From: Membranipora membranacea
Taxonomy: Eukaryota > Bryozoa > Gymnolaemata > Cheilostomatida > Membraniporidae
Assembly: GCA_914767715.1 (NCBI GenBank)
Contig: OU612065.1
Location: 35,774,001-35,838,000 of the forward strand
Length of the DNA stretch: 64,000 nt
Reading direction: 5' to 3'
The position numbers were made by a program, and so were the translations under genes. Shown here piece by piece: positions 62,801 through 64,000 of this stretch. Below the pieces are notes generated by a model. It saw only the letters and a list, made by a program, of their open reading frames with translations. It ran no database searches and was not told where the DNA came from. Each line of letters opens with the position of its first letter. Positions within the stretch are counted from its first letter, which is position 1.

Positions 62801-63899
62801 TGTAAGCATTTATTAGTATAAGAGGTTATGAATTTTTGTAGAGATTGTAAGTTTTCTTCTTGTAAACAATTTTAAACACTGATGGCTTCATACAAACATC
62901 CATGTCAAAGTACTTGTGTGGACTCAGGTTAATCATAATAGCAGGGGTAATCATTTGTCATCCCTAGTACTGGATTACCGAGTGTGTTAGTAAGCGTAAG
63001 CGCCTACCTTTCAGCAGTGATTCATATTTGTACTAGATTAGATACATTGATAATAGATTGTGCAATCGTGGAAGTGAATGACTATGTGAGTCATAGGCTA
63101 TCGCTCCACTTTGTAATGTTGGACGTAAGCCCGAGTTTGTCAGACATGAAACTGCCCCCAGGACTGCTCAGGAATGATGTAAATAATGTATCATAAAAAG
63201 CTATGCATGTCACATAGTCCCAGGTTATCATTGTGTCTGTGATATCAGTATGCTTCCTTTAAAAAATTGAAGTAAAATTTCATCTGATTGAACAAAGCCA
63301 ACAAAAAGCCACTACTGCTAGTTTTTGTTCATACAATATACCACTAAGAAAATATCATAATACAGACATCTGACATGTGGATAGGTATTTAATATCTGAT
63401 TGTTAGTAGTTGGTATGTACTAGCTTTATCTGTCTAACTTGTGCTTCCAGATCTATATTTTTGATGAATAACAAAAGCTATTAATTACCTCACAATCAAG
63501 GCCTTGACTACCACGGCTACCAAATCGTTAGTTTTCTCAAGCCCTGGTCTTATCTGACAAATTAACCTTTTGGACTAATACATGTCTGTTATGTGTATTA
63601 AAATCAAAGTTTTTTTCTTAGGCGAAACTCCAGAATGTGGATTCGGAACTATACAAAGAAAAAAGAAGACTCCAATCACCAAATTCATCAGTCAGAATGA
63701 CAAAACTCCGCCTCGTAAGCCTCATGTAGCCATCAGCTTCCCTGAAGATTTCCGGCGAGTCTCTGCAATAATAGACGTGGACATTGTGCCTGAGACTCAC
63801 AGACGTGTCCGCTTGATGAAGAATGGATCTGAGAAACCTCTCGGGTTTTATATCAGAGATGGAGTTAGTGTGAGGGTCACTCCCCATGGCTTGGAAAAG
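59894..63899 (+). CDS. PARD6: PAR-6 polarity protein, 5' part
   Basis: Scaffold of the PAR-3/PAR-6/aPKC complex that sets cell polarity at the cortex. Exons 59894-59959, 61877-62099 and 63622-63899 give the first 189 residues; the gene continues past the right edge. SLIEVKSK and FDAEFRRF open the PB1 domain, which pairs with the PB1 of atypical PKC. The PB1 core continues with [20 protein letters not shown], where YTD-x-x-GD-x-LP-x-x-x-D is the acidic OPCA motif. Then come a basic linker and the semi-CRIB segment ([20 protein letters not shown]), which binds Cdc42-[23 protein letters not shown] and [16 protein letters not shown] begin the PDZ domain with its PLGF carboxylate-binding loop. The spacing matches animal PAR-6 closely, and the intron after EVKSK sits at the start of the PB1 fold. 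Identity is very secure; the paralogue cannot be assigned. Confidence 0.96.
59960..61876. other. PAR-6 intron 1, nothing recognised
   Basis: A 1.9 kb intron with several short open frames on both strands, none with family motifs or splice support. No repeat family recognised. Confidence 0.4.
62100..63621. other. PAR-6 intron 2, nothing recognised
   Basis: A 1.5 kb intron separating the PB1 exon from the semi-CRIB/PDZ exon. No coding frame or repeat was identified. Confidence 0.4.
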
Positions 63900-64000
63900 G
63901 TAATTATAGATACAATGCTAACGCCGTCCATCCCATAACTGTTGTCCAAAATATACCCTGGAGGAGTTCAGTAGTAAAAGAAAGAAAATGTTTTCAAATT

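Overview
The window is nuclear DNA of an animal, probably a marine invertebrate that is neither a vertebrate nor an insect. It is AT-rich. The genes are split by GT-AG introns of about 0.1-3 kb, and families limited to metazoans or most typical of them are present (beta integrin, nicotinic-type Cys-loop receptor, ELKS/ERC active-zone protein, PAR-6, cyclin J). I cannot name the species or phylum from sequence alone.

Layout from left to right. (1) 206-11726, minus strand: a beta1-like integrin beta subunit in 16 coding exons (812 codons). Only the last cytoplasmic exon with the NPxY motifs lies outside the window. (2) 15594-16432, plus: Sec61 gamma in three coding exons. (3) 17.5-23.7 kb: two intronless nicotinic-type Cys-loop receptor genes, head to head, inside a roughly 6 kb inverted duplication centred near 20.69 kb. 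A dead fragment of a third copy lies just beyond the left arm. (4) 24230-43169, minus: an ELKS/ERC (CAST/Bruchpilot-like) coiled-coil scaffold in 20 coding exons (1031 aa). Its introns carry large palindromes and an inverted dimer of a tRNA-derived SINE. (5) 44065-45214, minus: two orphan coding exons of unknown identity. (6) 45385-49648, plus: cyclin J (5 coding exons, 326 aa), with a tandemly repeated splice donor. (7) 52246-57231, minus: a calmodulin/troponin-C-like protein (3 exons, 178 aa) with a normal N-lobe and a degenerate C-lobe. (8) 59894-63899, plus: the 5' part of PAR-6 (PB1, semi-CRIB, start of PDZ), running off the right end.

Exon boundaries were read by eye from splice consensus plus family alignment from memory. 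In every multi-exon gene the phases close without a frameshift, which is strong internal support. The genes are ordinary, unlinked animal genes and do not form one pathway. The unusual content lies in structure: the inverted receptor pair and its relic, atypical ligand-binding residues in those receptors, intronic palindromes, repeated splice donors in cyclin J and the calmodulin-like gene, a variant ELKS C-terminus, and the orphan exon pair.
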